From NCBI GenBank assembly GCA_021784535.1, contig JAJYHW010000087.1, positions 1 through 8,632 of the forward strand: 8,632 nucleotides of DNA, given 5' to 3'. Below are positions 1 through 5,887 of the stretch, in pieces (positions within the stretch are counted from its first letter, which is position 1; every line of letters begins with the position of its first letter). Below the pieces are notes generated by a model. The model was not told where the DNA came from. It made no database searches and was given only the letters and a program-made list of their open reading frames with translations. Source of the DNA: a bacterium (GTDB taxonomy: Bacteria; Patescibacteriota; Microgenomatia; Levybacterales; UBA12049). A program made the position numbers and the translations under genes.

Positions 1-47
1 AGAGTAAAACCTTTTTTATTATATCTTTTGTTTTTGTTTTTTCTCAT
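1..47 (-). CDS. Type IV prepilin-like protein, N-terminus only (cut by left window edge)
   Basis: On the minus strand an ATG at 47 opens a frame that runs off the window after 15 complete codons. It reads MRKNKNKRYNKKGFT and then the start of a Leu codon. This is a typical prepilin leader: a short, very basic stretch ending in Gly13, then Phe-Thr-Leu, where PilD would cut between G13 and F14. The ATG overlaps the TGA of the preceding PilV-like gene (ATGA, 4-base overlap), which suggests translational coupling. I see no Shine-Dalgarno sequence. Its place after GspG-, GspH- and GspI-like genes is that of GspJ/PilW in minor pseudopilin operons, so a PilW/GspJ-type protein is the best guess. Class assignment is inference; only the leader is visible. 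Confidence 0.75.
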   Translation of the reverse strand, partial: MRKNKNKRYNKKGFT

Positions 48-502
48 GGTGCCTGTACTGGATTTACGGTAGAAAGACAGGATGTATCGGCTTGCACATG
101 ACAATAAGATCCAACGCTGCATTTGCCATTGGTAAACGCCACGCTAACAGTTACTTTAGCCACATTAACACCGCACCCACCTTGCTGAATCATAACCGTA
201 CGAATATATTGGTCCACATTTGGAACAATACACGATGGCACTGATGATCCAAGCATTGTTTGACCTTTTCCAAGACAGAAAGTCCCGTTTTTTGCTGTAA
301 ACGCTGCGTAATTATCATCACGAATTTTTGTGACGATTTCTAACCCCTGCCTTGCGTATTGAGTCGCGAGCGCCTGATCTTTATTAAAAGTTGCATTACT
401 TAATGCTGTCGTGACCGAAATCGCTATAGCCGAAATGACAATTGAAATAATTGCCAAAGCCGCAAGTGTTTCAATAAGTGTTTGTCCACATTCATATCTC
501 AT
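44..502 (-). CDS. PilV/GspI-like minor pilin with Gln at mature position +1
   Basis: A 152-residue type IV pilin-like protein, expected to be cut by PilD and built into, or prime, the pilus. The leader is MRYECG, followed by QTLIETLAALAII: cleavage after G6 puts Gln rather than Phe at +1, while the conserved Glu sits at +5 (E11). A hydrophobic helix (about 7-32) continues into an amphipathic region with AxxxARQGLEIVxKIRDDN (about 46-64), typical of PilV/GspI-type pilins. The mature part has six cysteines (C76, C91, C110, C128, C134, C142), which could form three disulfides. The gene starts 3 bases after the stop of the GspH-like gene, and its TGA overlaps the ATG of the next prepilin, so it lies within a tight operon. 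No clear Shine-Dalgarno sequence. The pilin assignment is firm; the PilV/GspI subclass is fairly likely. Confidence 0.85.
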   Translation of the reverse strand: MRYECGQTLIETLAALAIISIVISAIAISVTTALSNATFNKDQALATQYARQGLEIVTKIRDDNYAAFTAKNGTFCLGKGQTMLGSSVPSCIVPNVDQYIRTVMIQQGGCGVNVAKVTVSVAFTNGKCSVGSYCHVQADTSCLSTVNPVQAP

Positions 503-505
503 ATC

Positions 506-976
506 TTAATTAATGGCAACGATTCCTGTTTGTGTAACAGAAATTGTTTTTGTTCTGCCAAAACCTTTTACAATAACTGACATGGGTTTATTGACAATTC
601 CTGTGGAAACGGCAAAAAAAACTGATGAATTTGATCCGGTCGCAAATTGCACATGAGGAGGCAATACACTTGTTATAATTACCGGCTTATTACCACAGAC
701 CGCAGACAGTGTATACATATTACCGCCCACCGTCACATCCACCTGATATCCTGATAGCTGTCCGGTGCATTGCGTCGGAACGACTTGTGAAATCGCGCGG
801 GATTTAGCGGTTGACAAAAGTGTTGAGACGTCGGCCGCGGATGAGTCTACAGACTGCACTGCATTATAAGAAGAATAGGAAGCAATACCAAGAGCTGTCA
901 GCATACCGATTATTGAAAAAACAATAAGTAATTCAATCAGCGTAAAACCGGCAATTTTTTTAGAATAGGCAGGCAC
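506..976 (-). CDS. GspH/FimT-like minor pilin (GTG start preferred)
   Basis: With the start used here the protein has 156 residues. It has a short leader (PAYSKKIAG), the cleavage site G10|F11 and the classical FTLIELLIVFSIIG segment with Glu at +5 (E15). The following helix contains VSTLLSTAKSRAISQ, which resembles the pattern of GspH/FimT pseudopilins. A beta-rich C-terminal part holds two cysteines (C70, C94), possibly a disulfide pair. The frame stays open to an ATG at 1066, but that start would overlap the upstream pilin by 43 bases and give an implausible 39-residue leader containing hydrophobic stretches. The GTG at 976 has a strong Shine-Dalgarno sequence 9 bases upstream and a 9-residue leader before G10, like its neighbours. 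A GTG at 1000 is a second option. Probably a low-abundance tip or initiation pilin. Confidence 0.85.
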   Translation of the reverse strand: MPAYSKKIAGFTLIELLIVFSIIGMLTALGIASYSSYNAVQSVDSSAADVSTLLSTAKSRAISQVVPTQCTGQLSGYQVDVTVGGNMYTLSAVCGNKPVIITSVLPPHVQFATGSNSSVFFAVSTGIVNKPMSVIVKGFGRTKTISVTQTGIVAIN

Positions 977-985
977 ACTTCTATT

Positions 986-993
986 ATCACCTT
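986..993 (-). promoter_or_regulatory. Shine-Dalgarno site deciding the GTG start at 976
   Basis: On the minus strand this reads AAGGTGAT. Seven bases (AGGTGAT) match the canonical anti-Shine-Dalgarno tail of 16S rRNA. It lies 9 bases before GTG 976, and none of the alternative starts at 1066, 1051 or 1000 has a comparable site. It also indicates that this genome still uses the canonical anti-SD, although most other starts here lack an SD. Confidence 0.6.
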
Positions 994-1023
994 TTGACAC
1001 ATAACTTTCAACAAGAAAGGAGA

Positions 1024-1473
1024 TTATGGATTGCTTAGCGTATATGACCATGTTCCGGGAGTACATTTTGCATTATTAAGTAAACCGTTTTTGATATCAA
1101 TCTGCGGATCATTCCCGTTCTCCAAACACGCGGTAAGCGTATAGGTTGTTCCCGCTGTAGGCCCGGTTGTATTTGCATTATAGATATAGGGCGCGCCGCT
1201 AAGAGGATCGCAGGGGATCTTTTCCATGTACACTGTAGTTCCATCAGGCGACTGCAATGCGCCACCACATGAAAGTGACAAGGGATAAATGCCCTGATCT
1301 GCACGATACTGTTCTAATGCTGCCTGAATTTGCCGCAAATCTGACTTACGCTGAGCATCGCGGGCTCGCGCCTTTACACCCAAAAAATTCGCCATAAGAA
1401 ATGTCGTCAAAATACCGATAATGGCTAATACAAGCAATAATTCTATTAAGGTAAAACCTTTGCCGTTTTTCAT
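1024..1473 (-). CDS. GspG-like type IV pilin
   Basis: A 149-residue prepilin with a minimal leader, MKNGKG, followed by FTLIELLLVLAIIGIL. PilD would cut at G6|F7; the conserved Glu +5 is E11. The region after the membrane helix (about 34-63) reads as ARARDAQRKSDL then ALEQYRADQGIYP. This is the charged helix and Tyr-Pro turn of GspG/PilA-type (pseudo)pilins, and the ARDAQRK version is especially common in CPR genomes. The globular part has four cysteines (C69, C88, C116, C137). The start lies 6 bases after the stop of the upstream paralogue, and a TAA ends the gene at 1024. No convincing Shine-Dalgarno sequence. It could be a major pilin or a pseudopilin; two GspG-like copies in tandem leave open which one forms the filament body. 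Confidence 0.9.
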   Translation of the reverse strand: MKNGKGFTLIELLLVLAIIGILTTFLMANFLGVKARARDAQRKSDLRQIQAALEQYRADQGIYPLSLSCGGALQSPDGTTVYMEKIPCDPLSGAPYIYNANTTGPTAGTTYTLTACLENGNDPQIDIKNGLLNNAKCTPGTWSYTLSNP

Positions 1474-1479
1474 ACTTTG

Positions 1480-1959
1480 TTAGGGCGAGACATTTGGACT
1501 TGATACGCCATAATCGCAGACACCTCCGCAAGCATTAATACTTATACCATTACTGGCCACTGAGGGACATGCGCCGCCAGGCGGAGTAGTCTTACACGCC
1601 TGCGGGTCAGCAGCTCCACGCTCCAGATGTGCATATAGATAATATGCCTGACCTGTAGAGTAATACACATATGAATATTTTGAAACCGGATCCTGCGGCA
1701 AATTACTCATATATGGTGACCATGAACTTCCCCAATTCAGCCCTTTAATTTTATTTCCTGATGATGGAGGATAACTGCCATTATCCTGATAATACATCTC
1801 CAGAGCATGCTGCAGCTGATTCAGATCTCCCTTGCGCCGTGCATCATTTGCTTTCTGAATCTGAGCAACGGGATTGATTGTCACCAGAAGAACTGTAGCC
1901 AACAGGCCTAAAATGGCAATAACGACAAGCATTTCAATAAGGGTAAAACCTTTCCCCAT
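1480..1959 (-). CDS. GspG-like type IV pilin, first pilin after pilD
   Basis: A 159-residue prepilin: MGKG leader, cleavage at G4|F5, FTLIEMLVVIAILGLLATV with Glu +5 at E9. The segment from about 36 to 64 (KANDARRKGDLNQLQHALEMYY, then DNGSYPP) is the GspG/PilA-type helix and Tyr-Pro turn, closely parallel to the next gene, so the two are probably tandem paralogues. Four cysteines lie in the C-terminal 40 residues (C122, C131, C144, C148). The frame is open for 44 more codons to 2091, but that extension runs into the end of pilD and would bury the prepilin leader, so ATG 1959 is chosen. It is 43 bases downstream of pilD. As the first and best-matched GspG-type gene it is a candidate major pilin; that rank is inference. 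Confidence 0.9.
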   Translation of the reverse strand: MGKGFTLIEMLVVIAILGLLATVLLVTINPVAQIQKANDARRKGDLNQLQHALEMYYQDNGSYPPSSGNKIKGLNWGSSWSPYMSNLPQDPVSKYSYVYYSTGQAYYLYAHLERGAADPQACKTTPPGGACPSVASNGISINACGGVCDYGVSSPNVSP

Positions 1960-1968
1960 ATCTTTATT

Positions 1969-1995
1969 ATTATACTTATATCTTCTGTTTGACAA
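1969..1995 (-). promoter_or_regulatory. Possible promoter for the pilin genes between pilD and the first pilin
   Basis: On the minus strand TTGTCA (1995-1990) and TATAAT (1974-1969) are separated by 15 bases, shorter than the usual 17. The -10 box ends 9 bases before ATG 1959, so transcripts would start almost at the ATG. It could give the pilins transcription independent of pilD. The short spacer and A+T-rich setting make this tentative. Confidence 0.25.
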
Positions 1996-2002
1996 CCGGC
2001 AA

Positions 2003-2827
2003 TCAGAGAAGAAAGTATCGGAAAAGATACGCGAGAATGAACTTTCCCCAGAGCAAACTGACAAACGTTCCGAAAACAAGAAATGGGCCAAAAGGAATCG
2101 TGCCTCCTTTTAATTTTTTCTTTTTCAGAGCGACAAGTAAAAGCGAGACTACAGCTCCCGTCACAAACGCAATATAGAGTCCGAGAATTACTCGCGGAAA
2201 TCCGAGTATAAACCCCATCAAAAACGCGTAAATAACATCACCAAATCCCATACCGCGTCCTTTGGTCGCTGCAAAAAGCAAAAAAAAGAATCCTCCTGCG
2301 CCGGCTGCCGAAAGAATACTATTTAATAAATGTGTATGAAAAGATACGTTCTGCCCTCCGGCAAGCAACGGAGAAAGAAGATTCCAAATAATTATTAGAA
2401 GCAGCGACAAAACAACAACGTTGAATGGGATAATACCATAACGTATGTCAGCAAAAAAAATAACAAGTAATAAACCTGTCAGAAGAAAATAATAGAGAAG
2501 CAGTAACTGATAAAATACCTGACTTATGAGCCCAATCTGCTGCACCAGCACAATACCGATTGCTGCATAAGCAATTCCTGTACAAATTTCAATCAACGGA
2601 TAAAACCAGCTGAGTTTTTTGTGACAATAACGGCATTTTCGCCCAAGAATAAAAAATGAAAAAATTGGGATAAGATCCAACACGGATAAATTATGCCGGC
2701 AATGATCACAATGCGATCTGCCTTTCCAGATAGATTCCTGACTACTGAGACGATCAACGACAACGCCAAGAAAGCTGCCAATAGCAATGCCAAGAATGAA
2801 AAAGAAACTATAAAGAACAGCAATCAT
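2003..2827 (-). CDS. pilD: Type IV prepilin peptidase PilD/GspO
   Basis: A 274-residue polytopic inner-membrane aspartic protease, which removes the leader of type IV prepilins and usually N-methylates the new N-terminus. The N-terminal domain has GSFLG (17-21) and VDRL (24-27), then two CxxC pairs (C40/C43 and C65/C68) that bind zinc in the family. The peptidase domain has both catalytic aspartates: D127 in FFADIRYGIIP and D197 in the GFGD signature (194-197). About eight hydrophobic segments; full family length. The usual Asn of the family's FLNV motif, commonly linked to the methylase region, is Gly21 here. Five prepilins with cleavage sites follow immediately downstream, which fits its job. 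It is transcribed divergently from the DUF5674-like gene, with only 55 bases between the two ATGs. Confidence 0.95.
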   Translation of the reverse strand: MIAVLYSFFFILGIAIGSFLGVVVDRLSSQESIWKGRSHCDHCRHNLSVLDLIPIFSFFILGRKCRYCHKKLSWFYPLIEICTGIAYAAIGIVLVQQIGLISQVFYQLLLLYYFLLTGLLLVIFFADIRYGIIPFNVVVLSLLLIIIWNLLSPLLAGGQNVSFHTHLLNSILSAAGAGGFFFLLFAATKGRGMGFGDVIYAFLMGFILGFPRVILGLYIAFVTGAVVSLLLVALKKKKLKGGTIPFGPFLVFGTFVSLLWGKFILAYLFRYFLL

Positions 2828-2836
2828 ACTTCATTG

Positions 2837-2845
2837 ATTGTATCA
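2837..2845 (-). promoter_or_regulatory. Extended -10 promoter of pilD, probably leaderless
   Basis: On the minus strand this reads TGATACAAT, an extended -10 element (TGn plus TACAAT, 5 of 6 matches). It ends 9 bases before the pilD ATG, so the transcript would begin within a few bases of the start codon, and no Shine-Dalgarno sequence fits between. I see no good -35 box, which extended -10 promoters can lack. Confidence 0.5.
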
Positions 2846-2866
2846 AATAACGACAAAATAGTATCG

Positions 2867-2875
2867 TGATATAAT
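2867..2875 (+). promoter_or_regulatory. Extended -10 promoter of the DUF5674-like unit, probably leaderless
   Basis: TGATATAAT: a perfect TATAAT preceded by the TGn extension, ending 7 bases before ATG 2883. The transcription start would fall on or next to the A of the ATG, giving a leaderless mRNA. No clear -35 box at the usual distance. It faces away from the pilD promoter in the same 55-base gap. Confidence 0.55.
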
Positions 2876-2882
2876 AAAACCG

Positions 2883-3224
2883 ATGAAACTTGTTGATAAA
2901 ACAATAACAAAAAAAGAGCTTGGTAAGATGGCAGAGAAATTTGCAGGAGGACTTGTAAAAGCTGTTGTTGATGTAAGAAAAGAAATATTGGCTGTGGACG
3001 CACCCATGCACGCAGACGAAGAAAAGTACTTACTTGATAGAGGATCACTGCAAGATGATTTATGGGGGATCAATCTCTATCCTAATATCGAGGATGATGA
3101 TTTTATTGAATTTGATTCTATGATCAATGTCCGCCCGAGATTACGCAATTTTTCAAGAGGAATTGAAAGTAAAAAACTGCAAGAAAAAATTACGACGATC
3201 GTGTCTAAATTAATAGAACCATGA
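2883..3224 (+). CDS. DUF5674-like protein of unknown function
   Basis: A 113-residue soluble protein. I recognise the pattern of DUF5674, a family of unknown function, from several blocks: KAVVDVRKEILAV (26-38), HADEE (43-47), LWGINLYP (60-67), EFDSMINVRP (76-85) and SRGIE (91-95). The family assignment rests on memory of these motifs, not on a search. The invariant-looking His43, Asp45, Glu46 and Glu47, plus the acidic run at 70-78, could form a metal or ligand site, but no activity is known to me. The start is supported by the -10 box 7 bases upstream and by the KELGKMAEKF helix near the N-terminus. The stop overlaps the next gene's ATG (ATGA), so the two are almost certainly co-transcribed and coupled. 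No signal peptide or membrane segment. Confidence 0.8.
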   Translation: MKLVDKTITKKELGKMAEKFAGGLVKAVVDVRKEILAVDAPMHADEEKYLLDRGSLQDDLWGINLYPNIEDDDFIEFDSMINVRPRLRNFSRGIESKKLQEKITTIVSKLIEP

Positions 3225-3553
3225 CAAATCTTTTTCATACTGATCTGGAACAAAGATGGAGTCAATTTACTCTCGTTGAGCAAATGGCAAATGTCGGCGC
3301 TGAAATAGGAAGAGCAATCGCGTGGAGAAAAAAAGGGGAAAAACCGATGAGTATCAACGCGCTGTACAGAGGACTGGAATTGCTTGATTTTACTATCAAT
3401 GATAAAAAAAATAAAGATTCGTTGAAAGAAATTTTGCGAGTGAGGGAAGCACTTGTTGATTTTTTTCTCGGAGATAATATATACAAATCATCCGATACGA
3501 TCTGGGAAAAATACTTTTATTTTTTCAACACGGCTGCAAGAAAAAATCGCTAG
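3221..3553 (+). CDS. Small helical protein of unknown function, CPR-type family
   Basis: A 110-residue, apparently all-alpha, soluble protein. Marked blocks are EQMANVGAEIGRAIAWR (20-36), a LYRGLELLDFTI helix (48-59), REALVDFF (75-82) and GDNIYKSSD (84-92), followed by WEKYFYFFNTAAR (95-107). I recall similar hypothetical proteins as frequent in CPR genomes, but I know no function for them. It is translationally coupled to the DUF5674-like gene through a 4-base ATGA overlap, so the pair may form a complex or act in one pathway. No catalytic motif, helix-turn-helix or export signal is evident. It ends 17 bases from the convergent end of the histidine kinase gene, with no strong terminator in between. 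Confidence 0.75.
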   Translation: MTNLFHTDLEQRWSQFTLVEQMANVGAEIGRAIAWRKKGEKPMSINALYRGLELLDFTINDKKNKDSLKEILRVREALVDFFLGDNIYKSSDTIWEKYFYFFNTAARKNR

Positions 3554-3570
3554 CTCAAATGACTTTTGAC

Positions 3571-5799
3571 TTATAAGGCCGCATGAATTAAGCTGGATTT
3601 TTCTTTCTCATCAGAAAGCGCTTCTAGTTTGAGATTTTGCATATCTGCTTCCTGAAATTCTTTCAATGTAAAACTGAACACAGAGCCTTTGCCTGTCCCT
3701 TCTGATGCAGCTTTTATCTCACCATGATGCATTTCGATAATAGAGCGGCAGATAAAAAGTCCCAGACCTGTTCCCATACTGGTACTTGTTTGATTGGTGA
3801 TATATGATCCTTCCACCAAACCGAATTTCTGAAAAAGCTTTCCCATGTCCTCAGGAGCAATACCTGATCCGTTATCCGCAACTTTCGTTTCGATATATCC
3901 GTTTTTCAATGCGAAGCTCACAGTAATCGTGCCTCCTTTAGGCGTGAACTTGAGCGAATTTCCAATAAGATTAAATAACACTTCTTTAATCTTATCGGGA
4001 TCAGCAAGAGCCGGGGAGAGAGGTGCCGGTTTGCGTATGTTTACGGTTATACCCATTTCTTTCGCGCGGGGAAGCACGTCATCAACGACTTCCTGTGTGA
4101 GTTTGATCAAATCAACGGATTGCAATGTTATCATGATACGTCCTGATTCAATACGGGAAATGTTGAGCATGTCATTGACAAGCCGTATGAGCCGATCAGC
4201 AGAATTATACCCCCGCTGGACATAATACCGTTGTTTTTCATTCAGGATACCTCCTTTATCATGAAGCGCCATCCAGAGATAGGATTTGATAGCAGTCATC
4301 GGCGTACGGAGCTCATGCGAAGCAACAGACACAAATTCATTCTTCAATTTATCAAGAACTTTCAGCCGCTCATTGGCATTTTTAAGATTTCTCGTCGCTC
4401 TTTCAACTTCCTCTTTCAACGTAATATTAAATTTACTTATCTCTTCATATGATTCTGCATTGCGGAGGGCGACTGAAACTTCAGGACCGAATATTTCAAG
4501 AACTTCAATATCCTGCTGTGAATAAATCTCTCCAGACTTCTTTTCTCCAAGAACAAGGAGCCCTTCTTCATGACCTTCTTCGTATAAAGGGACTGATACA
4601 ACGATGTTAATAGCGCGCATTGCTTCTTTTATCTTTTCATCATCTTCTTCATCAAAAATTACAATTCGTTTTAATTCATATAAGTGCTTTAACGCATTAT
4701 TGTCAATATGGATACCTGAAGCGTTTGCTGGGTTTTCCATATGGAATTTTTTCTCTCCATTTAAAAGAAGAAAAGTACCTCTTGTAATCCTTAATGCTTC
4801 AAGTAATTGTTTAAGAGTTTTTTGAGTCAATTCCTCAAGGAATAATGCAGAAGCCATAGTTTGGGTTAAATCGAAAACTAATTCGTTAGAATTATATTTT
4901 CCTTTAAAGAATATCTTATCTGTAACATTTTCTAAATAATTTTTAAGTGGTTGTATGCTGAATGCAATAAAGAGAGCTAAGAGTGTTGATATATAAAGAT
5001 ATTCACTATTTGTAGTCTGACCAAAAAATAAATTTGCAAATATAAAAACTCCAAATGAATAAAAGAAACCGAGTATAATAACTAATAGAGAATAGGCAAT
5101 GGCACGAGCAACAACCAATCTTACATCAAGCAACCGATGTCTAACAACTGCATAGACAACTGCCCACCCCCAAAAAGCCGTGAATAATTGCCCTAGCCAA
5201 TTTAACTCAAAATAACCAAATGTCGGCATATCTAAATTGGTGATCATAGCAGGAACGGAGGCAAGTGTTATTCCTAAAAGTAAATAAAGTATTTGCATCT
5301 TAACGTATGCCGAGGAAAGCAAATACTTCTTAAAATAAACTATATAGGAAATAATAAAAACCAAAGGAAGATAAATAATATATCCATAGTAATATGCCCA
5401 ACCAAAAATTATTCTTTTTTCAGCACCTGGAACAAACACAACATTTTTAATTACAGCACCTTGTATTAAAGTCAGTGATGTCATTATAAATGTTAGAATT
5501 ATAATAAAATTAACAAGAGTGTTATTGACTTTATTCTTTGGAAAATAAAGACCACAAAGAAGAAAAGCTGTCGGCGTAAAAGCGGGGAAAAAATAAAGTA
5601 ATTTAGCCCATAATATAGAAGCTGAAACCGTATCGGCGGCACGATAAAAGAACATTGCAAGACACCAGAAAGTAATTGCAAACGCTAAAATTGCAAGGAA
5701 TATATTTGCAGGTGTTTTTTTTGCCCGGAAATAAATAAATAGAGAAAGACAAAGATTAATAACAAAGGCGGAAAAAACAAGAATATTTTTAATGTCCAT
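3571..5799 (-). CDS. Membrane sensor histidine kinase (7TM-type sensor, GAF-like, HisKA, HATPase)
   Basis: A 742-residue hybrid-free sensor kinase. Residues 1-285 hold about nine hydrophobic segments. The first seven, followed by RHRLLDVRLVV (220-230), match the N-terminal 7TM histidine-kinase sensor type, and two more helices follow at about 232-259 and 266-285. Residues about 300-450 look like a GAF domain, then a coiled coil (about 450-487). The kinase core is complete: H-box SHELRTP with His495, N-box around N610 and N614, G1 box DNGSGI (642-647), F-box LFQKFG (655-660) and G2 box GTGLGLFI (676-683). No receiver domain is attached, so it should phosphorylate a separate regulator; the receiver protein at 7554 is the nearest candidate. 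The DNA of the membrane half is far more A+T-rich than the catalytic half. The signal sensed is unknown. Confidence 0.93.
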   Translation of the reverse strand: MDIKNILVFSAFVINLCLSLFIYFRAKKTPANIFLAILAFAITFWCLAMFFYRAADTVSASILWAKLLYFFPAFTPTAFLLCGLYFPKNKVNNTLVNFIIILTFIMTSLTLIQGAVIKNVVFVPGAEKRIIFGWAYYYGYIIYLPLVFIISYIVYFKKYLLSSAYVKMQILYLLLGITLASVPAMITNLDMPTFGYFELNWLGQLFTAFWGWAVVYAVVRHRLLDVRLVVARAIAYSLLVIILGFFYSFGVFIFANLFFGQTTNSEYLYISTLLALFIAFSIQPLKNYLENVTDKIFFKGKYNSNELVFDLTQTMASALFLEELTQKTLKQLLEALRITRGTFLLLNGEKKFHMENPANASGIHIDNNALKHLYELKRIVIFDEEDDEKIKEAMRAINIVVSVPLYEEGHEEGLLVLGEKKSGEIYSQQDIEVLEIFGPEVSVALRNAESYEEISKFNITLKEEVERATRNLKNANERLKVLDKLKNEFVSVASHELRTPMTAIKSYLWMALHDKGGILNEKQRYYVQRGYNSADRLIRLVNDMLNISRIESGRIMITLQSVDLIKLTQEVVDDVLPRAKEMGITVNIRKPAPLSPALADPDKIKEVLFNLIGNSLKFTPKGGTITVSFALKNGYIETKVADNGSGIAPEDMGKLFQKFGLVEGSYITNQTSTSMGTGLGLFICRSIIEMHHGEIKAASEGTGKGSVFSFTLKEFQEADMQNLKLEALSDEKEKSSLIHAAL

Positions 5800-5805
5800 A
5801 GAATA

Positions 5806-5811
5806 AGTATA
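5806..5811 (-). promoter_or_regulatory. Possible -10 box of the histidine kinase gene
   Basis: On the minus strand TATACT ends 6 bases before ATG 5799, again implying an almost leaderless transcript. No good -35 box at 16-18 bases. A competing reading is TTGACT, 17 bases, TAAGAT a little upstream, which would leave a leader of about 20 nt. No Shine-Dalgarno sequence precedes the ATG in either case. Confidence 0.3.
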
Positions 5812-5840
5812 TTCTTATCTAATCTTATGAGTCTTTATAG
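5811..5840. repeat. Three 10-base-spaced CTTAT-type direct repeats upstream of the kinase gene
   Basis: Three consecutive 10-base blocks read ATTCTTATCT, AATCTTATGA and GTCTTTATAG on the plus strand, so the core (C)TTAT recurs in step with the DNA helix. An inverted copy, ATAAG at 5803-5807, pairs with the first block. Helically phased repeats next to a promoter resemble tandem operator half-sites of OmpR-type regulators. No regulator with a DNA-binding domain is in this window, and the sequence is simple, so chance is possible. Confidence 0.35.
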
Positions 5841-5860
5841 ATGAAGTCAATAGGAGAGGT

Positions 5861-5887
5861 AAAAAATATCAAGCAGAAAATTCTACT
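5861..5887 (-). terminator. Weak possible terminator of the AAR-like gene
   Basis: On the minus strand AGTAGA and TCTGCT form a 6-base-pair stem (one G-U pair) with a 4-base loop, overlapping the last codons. Six U residues follow 5 bases later (5866-5861). The stem is short and A+U-rich, so read-through into the kinase gene is quite possible. Confidence 0.3.

Noticed and set aside
1960..2091. 44-codon N-terminal extension of the first GspG-like pilin
   Set aside because: It overlaps the end of pilD in another frame, has no pilin-like sequence and would place the cleavage site after 48 residues. ATG 1959 gives a normal MGKG leader.
2883..3553. Toxin-antitoxin pair
   Set aside because: Size and 4-base overlap fit, but neither protein has a DNA-binding antitoxin fold or a known toxin motif, and the first resembles DUF5674.
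3554..3570. Bidirectional terminator between the convergent small gene and kinase
   Set aside because: Only a 4-base stem (CAAA/TTTG) can be drawn, with U runs lying inside the coding sequence. Too weak to list.
3845..4225. Plus-strand open frames inside the kinase gene (also 4231-4825)
   Set aside because: They are antisense to a clearly real kinase with intact H, N, G1, F and G2 boxes. Their translations have no family resemblance.
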